Positions 18,652-26,743 of a stretch of DNA of 37,941 bases are shown one piece after another. The notes beneath the pieces are model-generated. The model saw only the letters and a program-made list of their open reading frames with translations. It was not told the DNA's origin and did no database searches. The stretch spans positions 1-37,941 of the forward strand of contig NZ_NRRG01000048.1 of assembly GCF_016583575.1 (NCBI RefSeq), read 5' to 3'. Source of the DNA: Thiocystis violacea. GTDB lineage: Bacteria; Pseudomonadota; Gammaproteobacteria; Chromatiales; Chromatiaceae. Positions within the stretch are counted from its first letter, which is position 1. Each line of letters begins with the position of its first letter. The translations under genes and the position numbers were made by a program.

Positions 18652-19023
18652 ATGGAGACCCCAAGCGAACAGGGCCATCCGACCCGCCTGCTGTTCCTCG
18701 GCGAGGAAAGTCTGGCGGACGGTTTTCGGCTGATCGGCTTCGAGACCCATCCGAACCCGGCGCCCGAGGAGGTGGACCGGATTCTGCGAAACCTCCAGCG
18801 TAATCAGGAGCGGGCGCTCGTGATCGTGGATGACGCGGTGATGGGCGCGGATATTCCCAACCTGAAGCGTGTGCGGCGCGAGGGTGGACGCATCCTGGTC
18901 ATCGCGGTGCCCCGGTTGAGCGAATCTCCGGTGCTCGCGAGCGAGGTCGCGGACCGACTGGCCACCCTGTTCGGACAGGCCACCCTTCGATCCGACCAGC
19001 CCGAGGAGCGGCAGCGAACGTGA
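18652..19023 (+). CDS. atpF (V-type; ntpG): V/A-type ATPase subunit F (central stalk), plus-strand cluster
   Basis: A 123-aa protein with the F pattern: a first strand TRLLFLGEESLADGFRLIGFE, a central ALVIVDDAVMGADIPNLKR, and ILVIAVPRLSE. F caps the rotor axle with D. The ATG at 18652 is 9 nt after K; its stop overlaps the GTG of E. No D gene is present. Confidence 0.82.
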   Translation: METPSEQGHPTRLLFLGEESLADGFRLIGFETHPNPAPEEVDRILRNLQRNQERALVIVDDAVMGADIPNLKRVRREGGRILVIAVPRLSESPVLASEVADRLATLFGQATLRSDQPEERQRT

Positions 19024-19667
19024 ATCAAGTAGACGAACTGGAGCGGGCCATTCTGGCCAGGGCCGAGCGACTGGCGACGCAGTACCGTGAGCGTGCCGGC
19101 CGCAGCCGCGACAACATCCTGCGCGAGGCGGCCGAGCGGCTGCGACTGCGCGAGGCACGCGAGGAAGGCATCGCCAAGTCGCTCGGCGAACGGACCTTCC
19201 GTCAGCGGGTCCAGGCCAGCGAGCTCAAGATGCAGACCCATCTCGATCGGGTGCGCTGGAATCTGGTGCAGGACGTGGAGCGCCACCTCACCGAGCGCAT
19301 GCGCGCCTTCGTGGCGGACGAGCGGGCCTATGACGCCTGGCTCGACGGACTCATCCTGTCCGCGGCCGAGCTGATCGAGTCGCCGCATCTGCGCGTCGAG
19401 GCCAACGCCTCGGATCAACGGCGGCTGCACGCGCGCTGGGATCGCCTGAGCGATGAGATGCCCGACGGCAAGGCGGCCACCCTGGCCCCGCCCGCCGCCG
19501 CGATCGACACCCTCGGCGGGGTGCTGATCACGAGCAACGATCGGCTGATCCGTATCGACCACACCTTCGAGGGACGACTCGCGCGTCTGCGACCCCGGAT
19601 CCAGCAGGCCATCCTGGAGCGCCTGCTACCGGGCGGATTCGAGACCGGCAACCTCTTTACCGGATGA
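19020..19667 (+). CDS. atpE (V-type; ntpE): V/A-type ATPase subunit E (peripheral stalk), plus-strand cluster
   Basis: A 215-aa protein. A long charged helix (residues 1-100) leads to a C-terminal domain with TLGGVLITSNDRLIRIDHTF and EGRLARLRPRIQQAILERL, a strong match to the subunit E signature. The GTG start at 19020 overlaps the F stop in a GTGA junction, and the stop is 4 nt before the A start. It anchors the outer stalk to the catalytic head. Confidence 0.9.
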   Translation: MNQVDELERAILARAERLATQYRERAGRSRDNILREAAERLRLREAREEGIAKSLGERTFRQRVQASELKMQTHLDRVRWNLVQDVERHLTERMRAFVADERAYDAWLDGLILSAAELIESPHLRVEANASDQRRLHARWDRLSDEMPDGKAATLAPPAAAIDTLGGVLITSNDRLIRIDHTFEGRLARLRPRIQQAILERLLPGGFETGNLFTG

Positions 19668-19671
19668 AACC

Positions 19672-21477
19672 ATGAGCGAAGCAAACAGAACCGGCGTCAT
19701 CCGCGACATCAATGGCCCCATCGTCACCGTCGACCTGCCCGGCGCCCGAAGCGGGGAACAGGTCAAGATCGGCGACCTCGGACTCTTCGGCGAGGTCATC
19801 TCGCTGCGCGGTCAACGCGCGGTGGTCCAGACTTACGAACCGACCGACGGCGTCCGGCCGGGCGAACCCGTCGTGGGACTGGGCTGGCCGCTGTCCGTGG
19901 AGCTTGGCCCCGGACTCCTCGGCGGCATCTTCGACGGCGTGCAGCGGCCACTGTCGAAAATTGCCCTGGAATCGGGCGATTACATCCGTCGCGGCATCCA
20001 GGTCGCGGCGCTCGACCGCGCCAAGCAGTGGGAGTTCACACCCAACAAGACGCTTGAGCCGGGCGCCCGCGTCGGCGTCGGGACCGTGCTCGGCACGGTT
20101 CAGGAGACCCTGACCATCGAGCATCGGATCCTGGCGCCGCCGGGCATCGAGGGTGAGTTGCAGGAGATCGCGCCGGCCGGCGATTACGACATCGAATCCA
20201 CCATCGCCCGCGTGCGCGACCATAAGGGCGTGAGTCATCGTCTCGGCATGTATCACCGCTGGCCGGTGCGCAAGCCGCGCCCCTACCTGCGGCGCGACGA
20301 CGGCGTCCTGCCGCTGATCACCGGTCAGCGCGTCATCGACACCTTCTTCCCCCAGATCAAGGGCGGCAAGGGCGCGGTCCCTGGCCCCTTCGGTGCCGGC
20401 AAGACCGTGGTCCAGCAACAGATCGCGCGCTGGTCGAACGCCGACATCGTCATCTACGTGGGTTGCGGCGAGCGCGGCAACGAGCTGGTCGACGTGCTCG
20501 AAACCTTCCCGCAACTCGACGACCCCTACTCCGGGCGCAAGCTCATGGAGCGCACCCTGCTGGTCGCCAACACCTCCAACATGCCGGTGGTGGCGCGCGA
20601 GGCGTCGATCTATGTCGGCATCACCATGGCCGAGTACTACCGCGACATGGGCTACGACGTGGTCATGCTCGCCGACTCCACCAGCCGCTGGGCCGAGGCC
20701 CTGCGCGAGGTCTCCGGGCGGCTCGGCCAGATGCCGGTCGAGGAAGGCTACCCCGCCTATCTCGCCTCCCGTCTCGCCGCCGTCTACGAGCGCGCCGGCC
20801 GGGTCGAGACCTTCGACTCAGGCTCCGGCTCCGTGACCCTCATCGGCGCCGTATCGCCCCCTGGCGGCGACTTTTCCGAACCCGTCACCAGTCACACCAA
20901 GGACATCATCGAAACCTTCTGGGCCTTGTCGAAGGAACTGGCCGACGCCCGACACTATCCCTCGATCGACTGGGTCACCAGTTTCTCGGGGCACGTCCAC
21001 ACCGCCGCCGAATGGTGGCACAAGGAAGTCGACCCGGACTGGTCCAAGCGCCGCGCCGCCGCGCTCGCCCTCCTCTCCCGCGACGCCGAACTCTCGCGCA
21101 TCGTCAACCTGGTCGGCCCCGAAGCCCTCTCCGACGCCCAGCGCTGGGAGCTGGAAGGCGCCTCGCTGGTCAAGGAAGGCGTCCTCCAGCAAAGCGCGCT
21201 CGACGAGATCGACACCTTCTGCTCCCCCGCGAAGCAATACGCCCTGCTCGATCTCGCCATCACCATCTACAAACGCGGCGAAGCTCTCATCAAACTCGGC
21301 GTACCCGTCACCGAACTGCAACGCCTCCCCCTGCTCGCCAAGATGCGACGCATCAAGTCCATGTATTCCAGCGAGCAACTCGACCAGTTCCAGGCGTTTC
21401 GCAAGGAGGTTGACCAAGCGATGGAAGCCATTCGGATCGACTACGCCAAACAGGGAGAGCTGGCGCGGGAGTCTTAG
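19672..21477 (+). CDS. atpA (V-type; ntpA): V/A-type ATPase catalytic subunit A, plus-strand cluster
   Basis: A 601-aa catalytic subunit of full family length. The barrel starts NRTGVIRDINGPIVTVDLPG; the A-specific insert is at about 110-190 (APAGDYDIESTIARV); Walker A is GPFGAGKT (238-245); then GCGERGNE, VVMLADSTSRWAEALREVS and PPGGDFSEPVTSHT. The helical C-terminus includes LVKEGVLQQSALDEIDTFCSP. All catalytic residues look present. It closes the plus cluster: no subunit B or D follows, and the next 213 bp are repeats. Roles are ATP hydrolysis or synthesis at A/B interfaces, which need B from elsewhere. Confidence 0.95.
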   Translation: MSEANRTGVIRDINGPIVTVDLPGARSGEQVKIGDLGLFGEVISLRGQRAVVQTYEPTDGVRPGEPVVGLGWPLSVELGPGLLGGIFDGVQRPLSKIALESGDYIRRGIQVAALDRAKQWEFTPNKTLEPGARVGVGTVLGTVQETLTIEHRILAPPGIEGELQEIAPAGDYDIESTIARVRDHKGVSHRLGMYHRWPVRKPRPYLRRDDGVLPLITGQRVIDTFFPQIKGGKGAVPGPFGAGKTVVQQQIARWSNADIVIYVGCGERGNELVDVLETFPQLDDPYSGRKLMERTLLVANTSNMPVVAREASIYVGITMAEYYRDMGYDVVMLADSTSRWAEALREVSGRLGQMPVEEGYPAYLASRLAAVYERAGRVETFDSGSGSVTLIGAVSPPGGDFSEPVTSHTKDIIETFWALSKELADARHYPSIDWVTSFSGHVHTAAEWWHKEVDPDWSKRRAAALALLSRDAELSRIVNLVGPEALSDAQRWELEGASLVKEGVLQQSALDEIDTFCSPAKQYALLDLAITIYKRGEALIKLGVPVTELQRLPLLAKMRRIKSMYSSEQLDQFQAFRKEVDQAMEAIRIDYAKQGELARES

Positions 21478-21578
21478 GGCGTGTCATCCATTGTCTTCAT
21501 AGTGGGATCGTCCTCCTGGCCACCGCTCCAAGGCTCGGATCGACGCGCGCGACGTTGATGTCGCGCGGCATCCTCTTA

Positions 21579-21598
21579 GGGGCGAATTCATTCGCCCC
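21579..21598. terminator. hairpin downstream of the plus ATPase cluster
   Basis: Perfect 8-bp stem GGGGCGAA/TTCGCCCC around TTCA, about 100 bp after the subunit A stop. No U-run follows, so it may act as a weak terminator or RNA end stabiliser. The TAGGGGCGAATTCATTCGCC type of hairpin recurs in many bacterial intergenic regions. Confidence 0.4.
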
Positions 21599-21690
21599 TA
21601 CAACCCGGCATTCGGCTCCAGGAATAGAAGGATCCTTGGTCTCCGCGTTCGTTCCTCACAACGAGAATTGATGACACACCCTGTCTGTTC

Positions 21691-22533
21691 TTAATTCTGT
21701 CCAATTCCAGAGTTTTCGGTCGGGTAAGGACTTTCCCGGAAATCGCCTGAAACCTCCGGCCATTCCTGGAGCGTATCGATGAAGCTCCGCTCCTCGCCAT
21801 CGAGCACCAGAGAGGTCAGACAGCCGGTCGCGAAGGCGCCGGTGTCGATTCCGATTCGATTGGTTCGGATATCCGGCTCGTCCTGGATGTGATGACCATG
21901 AACGACGAACAGCGGATAAAGCTTCGTATAGCGCAGAAAATCCTCCCTGATCCACAAGAGATCATCGAGACTCTGGGCCTCGATCGGCACATCCGGCCGA
22001 ATCCCGGCATGGACGAACAGATAATCACCGAATCGGCGATGGATCTCCAGCCGTTCGAGGAACAGAAGATGAGTCTCGGGCATCGCCATGGACAGCTCGC
22101 GCGCCATTCGCTTCAGCGCTCCAGGCGCCCCGGATGAGGTCGCGCCGACGCCATAGGAACCCAGGGTCGCGAGCCCACCATAGGTCAGCCAGTTCGAGAA
22201 CGACTCCGGGTTCCGCATGAAACCCAGTAACGCCTGTTCGTGGTTCCCCAACAGATGGAAGGAATCGAATCCGACGAGCGGTCGCATGCAAAGCTGCTCC
22301 AGCACCTCGCGGCTTTCGGATCCTCGATCGACATAATCCCCCAGGTAGATGACGACCCAGCGCTTTCCAGGATGGCGCTCGGCATCGGCGCGAATCCGAT
22401 CCTGAAGGAGACGCAGAAGATCGCAACGGCCATGGATGTCCCCAATGGCATAGATGCGCATCCCGTCCGGTGTGCATGGAGGGGGTGAGTCGGCGGAGAA
22501 AGCCGCGCGACGTCGCTTCAGGAAACCTAGCAT
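21691..22533 (-). CDS. metallophosphatase, bacterial Ser/Thr phosphatase (PrpA/PphA-like)
   Basis: A 280-aa dinuclear-metal phosphoesterase. Motifs in order: GDIHGRCD (about residues 31-38), GDYVDRGSES, LLGNHEQAL, FVHAGIRPD and VVHGHHI, which supply the Asp, His and Asn ligands of the PPP fold. Relatives are PrpA/PphA protein phosphatases and ApaH-like diadenosine tetraphosphatases; the GDYVDRGSES form favours the former. The last about 20 residues (GDFRESPYPTENSGIGQN) are translated from a palindromic repeat, so the natural C-terminus was probably near LQEWPEV. It is 25 bp downstream of the PAS/HD protein on the same strand and may be co-transcribed with it. Confidence 0.87.
   Translation of the reverse strand: MLGFLKRRRAAFSADSPPPCTPDGMRIYAIGDIHGRCDLLRLLQDRIRADAERHPGKRWVVIYLGDYVDRGSESREVLEQLCMRPLVGFDSFHLLGNHEQALLGFMRNPESFSNWLTYGGLATLGSYGVGATSSGAPGALKRMARELSMAMPETHLLFLERLEIHRRFGDYLFVHAGIRPDVPIEAQSLDDLLWIREDFLRYTKLYPLFVVHGHHIQDEPDIRTNRIGIDTGAFATGCLTSLVLDGEERSFIDTLQEWPEVSGDFRESPYPTENSGIGQN
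21703..21747. repeat. palindromic dispersed repeat, single arm (copy 5)
   Basis: Reads AATTCCAGAGTTTTCGGTC, then GGGTAAGGAC and TTTCCCGGAAATCGCCT: one full arm of the family in the orientation opposite to copies 1 and 2. It lies within the last codons of the metallophosphatase frame, which reads through the arm before reaching a stop. Confidence 0.68.
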
Positions 22534-22558
22534 GGGGTCGTCCGCTCCAATCGATGAC

Positions 22559-24646
22559 TCATTCGCTCGAATCGCTCGATCGATGACACCTGGCCAGCAT
22601 CGCCCACTCCTCGCGACCGCCCTTGTTATTGAGGTGGTTGAGCAGGCTCAGGACAACCTGCTTGCCGAAGCGCCGACCGATCTCGTCCATCAGGATCGTC
22701 TCGGTCTCCTCGAACGAGCGGCCATCGCGAAAGGCCCTGGGACTCAAGAGGGCGACGAACGAATTGGCGAGCGCCACCGCCTGCGCGGACGGCAGGATCG
22801 CCTCCCCCTCCAGCCCATTCGGACGGCCGCTGCCATCGACCCATTCGTTGATTTGAGACAGGGTCTGGAGCACCGGACCATCGAACTCGATGTCCTTGAG
22901 CAGATTGGGTCCGTCGTCCAGGGCTTCACGCACCAGGCGCGCCTCCGGCTCGGTCAGGCTCCCCTGCTTGGTCAGCAGGGATCTTGGAACGCGGATCTTG
23001 CCGATATTGACCAGGCGGGCCGCCTGTTCGGTCGTCTCGATCAGAACCGGGTCGAGCCCCATGTCCTCGGCGATCCGCCGCGCGACCAGCGCCACATACC
23101 TCGATTGATGCACCGAATCCGGATCGCGCTCGTCCACCAGTCCCACCAGCGTCTCGATCAGTTGGCGCGTGTTGTGTTCGCGTCGGGCGCGTTCGCGAGC
23201 CAGATCGGTCAGATCCTCGATCGACGTCAACACGGTGCGCGAGCGATCCGCCGGCGCCTCGAGCGGGCCGTGGTGAGAGCGCCAGATCCGTTCCTGGCCG
23301 GCATCGTCGCGGAAACGCGAAATCTCGACCCTGGCCACCCCGGTATTCAGGACATCCCGGTTGATCGCGTTGTAAACCAGACCCTTATCATGCCCCAGCA
23401 CGCTAACCAGCGAACGACCCGCCAACTCCTCCCTGGGAATACCGCTGACCTCGGCGGTACGCCGGTTCGCGAACGTGAGTCTGTCCGAGGCATCGGTGAT
23501 CAGAATGGGGTGCGGCTGACTGTCGGTCACGATCCTCAGGAAATGCGACAGGGCCTCGAAGCGCTCGGACGAGCGGCGATACTCACGCGCCGCCTCCTCC
23601 GCCCGCAGCGAGGTCGCGTAACGCCAGACCGCGACCAGCATCGCCGCGAACAGCCCCACCAGGGCCGTCATCCCAATCACCAGGGCCGCGCGCCGGGCAT
23701 CGCTCGCGGCGAGCGCCTCGGCGCGGGCGATACGATGCACCAGCACCCAGGGGGTTCCATCGACGCGGCGGCTCACCGCGAATGACTCACCGGCCGAATA
23801 ATCCCGCCCCTCATGGAAGCGGCCGGGATCGTTCAAGGCGGCCACGTCGATCAGTCCCTCCGTGTTGACCGCCAGTCGCTTCGCCAAGGGCGCGCTCCCA
23901 TCAAGCAGGGGCGACAGATACTCGATCATGTTGCCCGATCGGCGGATCAGATAGGCTTCGGCCGTCCTCGCCGTGGCGCCGGGTTGCTTGAGCGCGGCGA
24001 AAAACCGCGTATCGACCGGTCGCAGACCCAGAACGCACGCGATCAGGCTGGAGGACGGTTCCTCGTCCCGCTGCCCCAGGACCGGGACAACGAACCCCAG
24101 GGTCGGCTGTTGGCTCGCCCCAGGGTGGAGATCCAGGAATCCGCGCTCGGTCGGCGGCGTTTCACGCAGAAACCCCGCCAAACGCCCCTGCAAGGGCGGC
24201 AGGCCGCTCGTGGCGACGATCAGCCCACCCTCGGTATCGACCAGCGCCAGCCCAGCGATACCGAGCGGCTTCACATTGGCCGGTACCCTGGCCGTCTCGG
24301 CGTCCGTGAGAAATCCCGAACGTTCCGCCGTGACCGTCAGCAGGGTGCGCAGATATTCGATCCGCGCCGGATCCTCCTCGAACGGCTCTCCCGCCCCGCT
24401 CATGGAAATCACGGAGGTATAAAGCTGAAGCGATTGATTCCGCGCCAAACCGGAAAGCACATCGTATTGAGCCCGCAACCAGTCGCCCAGGGCCTCTGTG
24501 CGACTGTCGGCCACGATGTTCATCTGTGTTTGCAGAATCTGGAGATCGCGCCCTTTCTCGGCCTCCGAGAACCGGAAGATACCGTAGAATCCCAGGCACA
24601 AAATGAGTGCAAGCCCCGCGATCGCGATCTGGATCTGTCTATTCAA
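22559..24646 (-). CDS. membrane sensor with PAS and degenerate HD-GYP-like domain
   Basis: A 695-aa protein. TM1 spans about 7-25, a large periplasmic sensor domain about 26-318 (Cache-like by layout), TM2 about 320-342, a PAS domain about 362-480 (HPILITDASDRLTFANRRTAEVSGI, landmark), then an HD-GYP-type helical domain 495-680. The metal-binding His-Asp is replaced by Val-Asn (AARLVNIGKI, 546-547), the HHE motif by INE (599-601), and GYP by GRP (607-609). Active c-di-GMP phosphodiesterases need these residues, so it is probably a non-catalytic receptor or scaffold. TTG start at 24646 opens directly on TM1. It is divergent from a LapG-type protease and upstream of a phosphatase. Confidence 0.85.
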   Translation of the reverse strand: MNRQIQIAIAGLALILCLGFYGIFRFSEAEKGRDLQILQTQMNIVADSRTEALGDWLRAQYDVLSGLARNQSLQLYTSVISMSGAGEPFEEDPARIEYLRTLLTVTAERSGFLTDAETARVPANVKPLGIAGLALVDTEGGLIVATSGLPPLQGRLAGFLRETPPTERGFLDLHPGASQQPTLGFVVPVLGQRDEEPSSSLIACVLGLRPVDTRFFAALKQPGATARTAEAYLIRRSGNMIEYLSPLLDGSAPLAKRLAVNTEGLIDVAALNDPGRFHEGRDYSAGESFAVSRRVDGTPWVLVHRIARAEALAASDARRAALVIGMTALVGLFAAMLVAVWRYATSLRAEEAAREYRRSSERFEALSHFLRIVTDSQPHPILITDASDRLTFANRRTAEVSGIPREELAGRSLVSVLGHDKGLVYNAINRDVLNTGVARVEISRFRDDAGQERIWRSHHGPLEAPADRSRTVLTSIEDLTDLARERARREHNTRQLIETLVGLVDERDPDSVHQSRYVALVARRIAEDMGLDPVLIETTEQAARLVNIGKIRVPRSLLTKQGSLTEPEARLVREALDDGPNLLKDIEFDGPVLQTLSQINEWVDGSGRPNGLEGEAILPSAQAVALANSFVALLSPRAFRDGRSFEETETILMDEIGRRFGKQVVLSLLNHLNNKGGREEWAMLARCHRSSDSSE

Positions 24647-24826
24647 GATTTCCGACTCCCTGAGTCCACGGGTGAGTGCTAGGTCATCCGGACGGCTACC
24701 AAGCCCCTCGCGGCGCTATCATATCAACCCACGCGGCCTTACCCGCTGACCACGACTCGTCCGCGACCGAGCCAGGCGCCAGTTCCTAGCATCGCCCGAT
24801 TAGAGCATCCATCGCAATCGCCATTC

Positions 24827-25495
24827 ATGCCTGCCGAATTTGCCAAGCGCTTCCGCCACCGGCTCCTGCCGGCTCTCGCCGTGGCGCTCCTGGTCGCCTG
24901 GCCAATGATCGCCGGACCGGCCGACGCCAGCGCCGGGACTTGGCGGACATTCGGACAGACGGGCAAGCTCTTCACGAACTTCAAGCCCATCCCCCAGTGG
25001 AGCACTCTCCTGAAACGCTATCAGGAGGAGGAAGAGCGCAACACCGGATGCCGCGCGGGCAAGCGCGGAAACTGCCCGTACACTGAATGGCGGGCCATGA
25101 TCGAACGACTCCAGGGCCAGGACCGACGCACGCAAGTCGATGAAATCAATCGTTTCGCCAACAACTGGCGCTATGTCACCGACCCCATCAACTGGGGGGT
25201 CGAGGACTACTGGTCGACACCCGGCGAGTTTTTCGCCAAGGCCGGGGACTGCGAGGATTACGCCATCGTCAAATTCATGAGCCTGCGGGCGCTGGGTTTT
25301 CGCAACGACGAGGTCAGACTGGTCGCCGTCATGGATCTGAATCTGGATGTCGGGCATGCCGTCGCCCTCGTGAACCTCGGCGGACGAATCCTGCTGCTGG
25401 ACAACCAAATCAAAAAAGTCATCGACGCCGACTCGGTGCGGCACTACAAGCCCGTGTTCTCGGCGAACGAGAACGCCTGGTGGCTATACAAGTGA
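24827..25495 (+). CDS. lapG: LapG-type periplasmic transglutaminase-like cysteine protease
   Basis: A 222-aa exported enzyme. The signal peptide ends near DASAG (residues 1-36). The BTLCP/LapG family signature is complete: catalytic Cys142 in AGDCEDYAIVK (whose acidic residues bind calcium in known LapG proteins), His177 in DVGHAVALV and Asp192 in LLLDNQ. LapG cleaves the retention module of large surface adhesins and is restrained by the c-di-GMP receptor LapD. Neither LapD nor an adhesin gene is in the window; instead the divergent neighbour is a catalytically degraded PAS/HD protein. An exopolysaccharide locus follows. The ribosome site is weak. Confidence 0.88.
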   Translation: MPAEFAKRFRHRLLPALAVALLVAWPMIAGPADASAGTWRTFGQTGKLFTNFKPIPQWSTLLKRYQEEEERNTGCRAGKRGNCPYTEWRAMIERLQGQDRRTQVDEINRFANNWRYVTDPINWGVEDYWSTPGEFFAKAGDCEDYAIVKFMSLRALGFRNDEVRLVAVMDLNLDVGHAVALVNLGGRILLLDNQIKKVIDADSVRHYKPVFSANENAWWLYK

Positions 25496-25591
25496 GGCTC
25501 GCGGCGCTCTTGCGCCAATGCCCTGTGGGCGAGCGGATCGGCGGTCTCGATGACTCCGGGTGAGGGCATCCAAAAAAGACCCGACGGCATC

Positions 25592-25629
25592 GGCAATACC
25601 TGTCTGGCAACGCCTGTGTAGTGTGTATA
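25592..25629 (+). promoter_or_regulatory. candidate promoter of the secreted Ala-rich protein
   Basis: A consensus -10 TATAAT lies at 25624-25629, 70 bp before the start codon. The -35 region is poor, suggesting an activator. Just upstream, GGCAATACCTGTCTGGCAA (25592-25610) resembles TTGCCAATACCTGGCAA found 40 bp before the EpsL-like gene, so both may share an operator. Confidence 0.45.
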
Positions 25630-25698
25630 ATCCCGCTTGTAAAGTACCGAATCACGCTTGGCTTTGGGCATTCGAACTAGACCAGGGAGTTACGAACA

Positions 25699-26472
25699 AT
25701 GAATACACGATCGATCGCAGCATCACTAGCCATGGCCTTGCTGGTCGCGATGCCGACCTTCGTCCAGGCCGTCGGGAACGGGGCGACCACCTCCACACTT
25801 ACGCAAGTTCAGATCAAGCAGGCCGCCGATAAGGGAACCCTGGAACAGCTCTTGGCCGAATCGCTCGGCGAGAACCCGACCCAGGAACAGTTGACGGCCC
25901 TATCGGCGCTCTTGGAGGCACTTGCCGAGTCCGACCCGGCCGTCGCCGCGAAGGCCGCGATGGCCCTCGCCTCCGCCGCCTCGGATCTTGCCGCCGCTCA
26001 TCCTGAAACCGCCATTGCGCTGGCGAACATCGCTCAAGACACCATCGGCATTCCCGCCGTGACCGCCGCGGCCCCCGAGAGCGTCGGCGCCGCGCTGGTC
26101 GCGCTGACCGAAGCGGTCACGCTGGCGTCGCGCTCCGCCGAAGCCAAGGGGATTACCCTAGCCGGCCTCCAGGGACTGCGGGATGAGATCGCCGACCTGG
26201 CCGCGGATCCGCTCGTCACCTCGGCGACCCCGGATATCGGTCAGCGGATCACGGAGTCGGCCAGTCTCGCGAACGCACAAGCGGATCTTGCCGGTTTCGC
26301 CACCGCCGCTGGCGGGGATACCGGCGCTGGCGGGGATGCCGGGGGCGTCCCATCGGCGACGGCCGGGGACAGCCCCGGCGGAAGTAATTTCACCTCCTTC
26401 ACTTCCAGCAGTGGCGGTGGCGGCGGCACTCCAACCGACACCACCACCGACGCCAGCCCGACAACCTTGTAG
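25699..26472 (+). CDS. secreted Ala-rich protein of unknown function
   Basis: A 257-aa protein not recognised as a family. It has a clear signal peptide (SIAASLAMALLVAMPTFVQA), then an Ala-rich helical core (residues 30-190) with repeated short helices such as ALAESDPAVAAKAAMALAS and AAHPETAIALANIAQD, and a flexible Gly/Ser/Thr-rich tail with GGDTGAGGDAGG and SSSGGGGG. No Cys, no lipobox, no PEP-CTERM motif. The start has AGGGAG 9 nt upstream; a strong hairpin follows the stop. Position between a LapG protease and an exopolysaccharide locus suggests a matrix or envelope role, an inference from context only. Confidence 0.7.
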   Translation: MNTRSIAASLAMALLVAMPTFVQAVGNGATTSTLTQVQIKQAADKGTLEQLLAESLGENPTQEQLTALSALLEALAESDPAVAAKAAMALASAASDLAAAHPETAIALANIAQDTIGIPAVTAAAPESVGAALVALTEAVTLASRSAEAKGITLAGLQGLRDEIADLAADPLVTSATPDIGQRITESASLANAQADLAGFATAAGGDTGAGGDAGGVPSATAGDSPGGSNFTSFTSSSGGGGGTPTDTTTDASPTTL

Positions 26473-26534
26473 CCGGTTACCCATGCCCGAGCCTTCCCTG
26501 GCTACAGGGGCCAGTACATCGGGGTTATCCTCAA

Positions 26535-26571
26535 CGAGCCACTTTCGGTCACTCTAACCGAAAGTGGCTCG
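26535..26571. terminator. 15-bp perfect hairpin after the Ala-rich gene
   Basis: CGAGCCACTTTCGGT pairs perfectly with ACCGAAAGTGGCTCG around a 7-nt loop, 63 bp after the stop codon. There is no T-run, so termination would be inefficient by itself; RNA 3'-end protection is equally possible. It separates the Ala-rich gene from the EpsL-like gene. Confidence 0.6.
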
Positions 26572-26689
26572 CCGGCAGGTCAGAAGACACTTGACTAGAC
26601 GAGTTGGCGATTCTCGGTTTGCCCCCTTGCCATTGGCGATGGATTTCCGGAAATCGCGCTGGACACCTTACTCATAAGTACGCGATGCC

Positions 26690-26706
26690 TTGCCAATACC
26701 TGGCAA
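26690..26706. promoter_or_regulatory. inverted repeat upstream of the EpsL-like gene
   Basis: TTGCCA-ATACC-TGGCAA, a perfect 6-bp-arm inverted repeat 38 bp before the GTG start. A related sequence lies at 25592-25610 in front of the Ala-rich gene. Good candidate for a common operator; no regulator is encoded nearby. Confidence 0.4.
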
Positions 26707-26743
26707 TCAAATCGTTCGCACAGCTAATTAGGAGATTTTTCTC

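Noticed and set aside
22559-24646. Active HD-GYP c-di-GMP phosphodiesterase
   Set aside because: HD, HHE and GYP motifs are all altered (VN, INE, GRP).
26639-26663. A sixth copy of the GGCGATTTCC repeat
   Set aside because: Only the core palindrome ATTTCCGGAAAT is present; too short to assign to the family with confidence.
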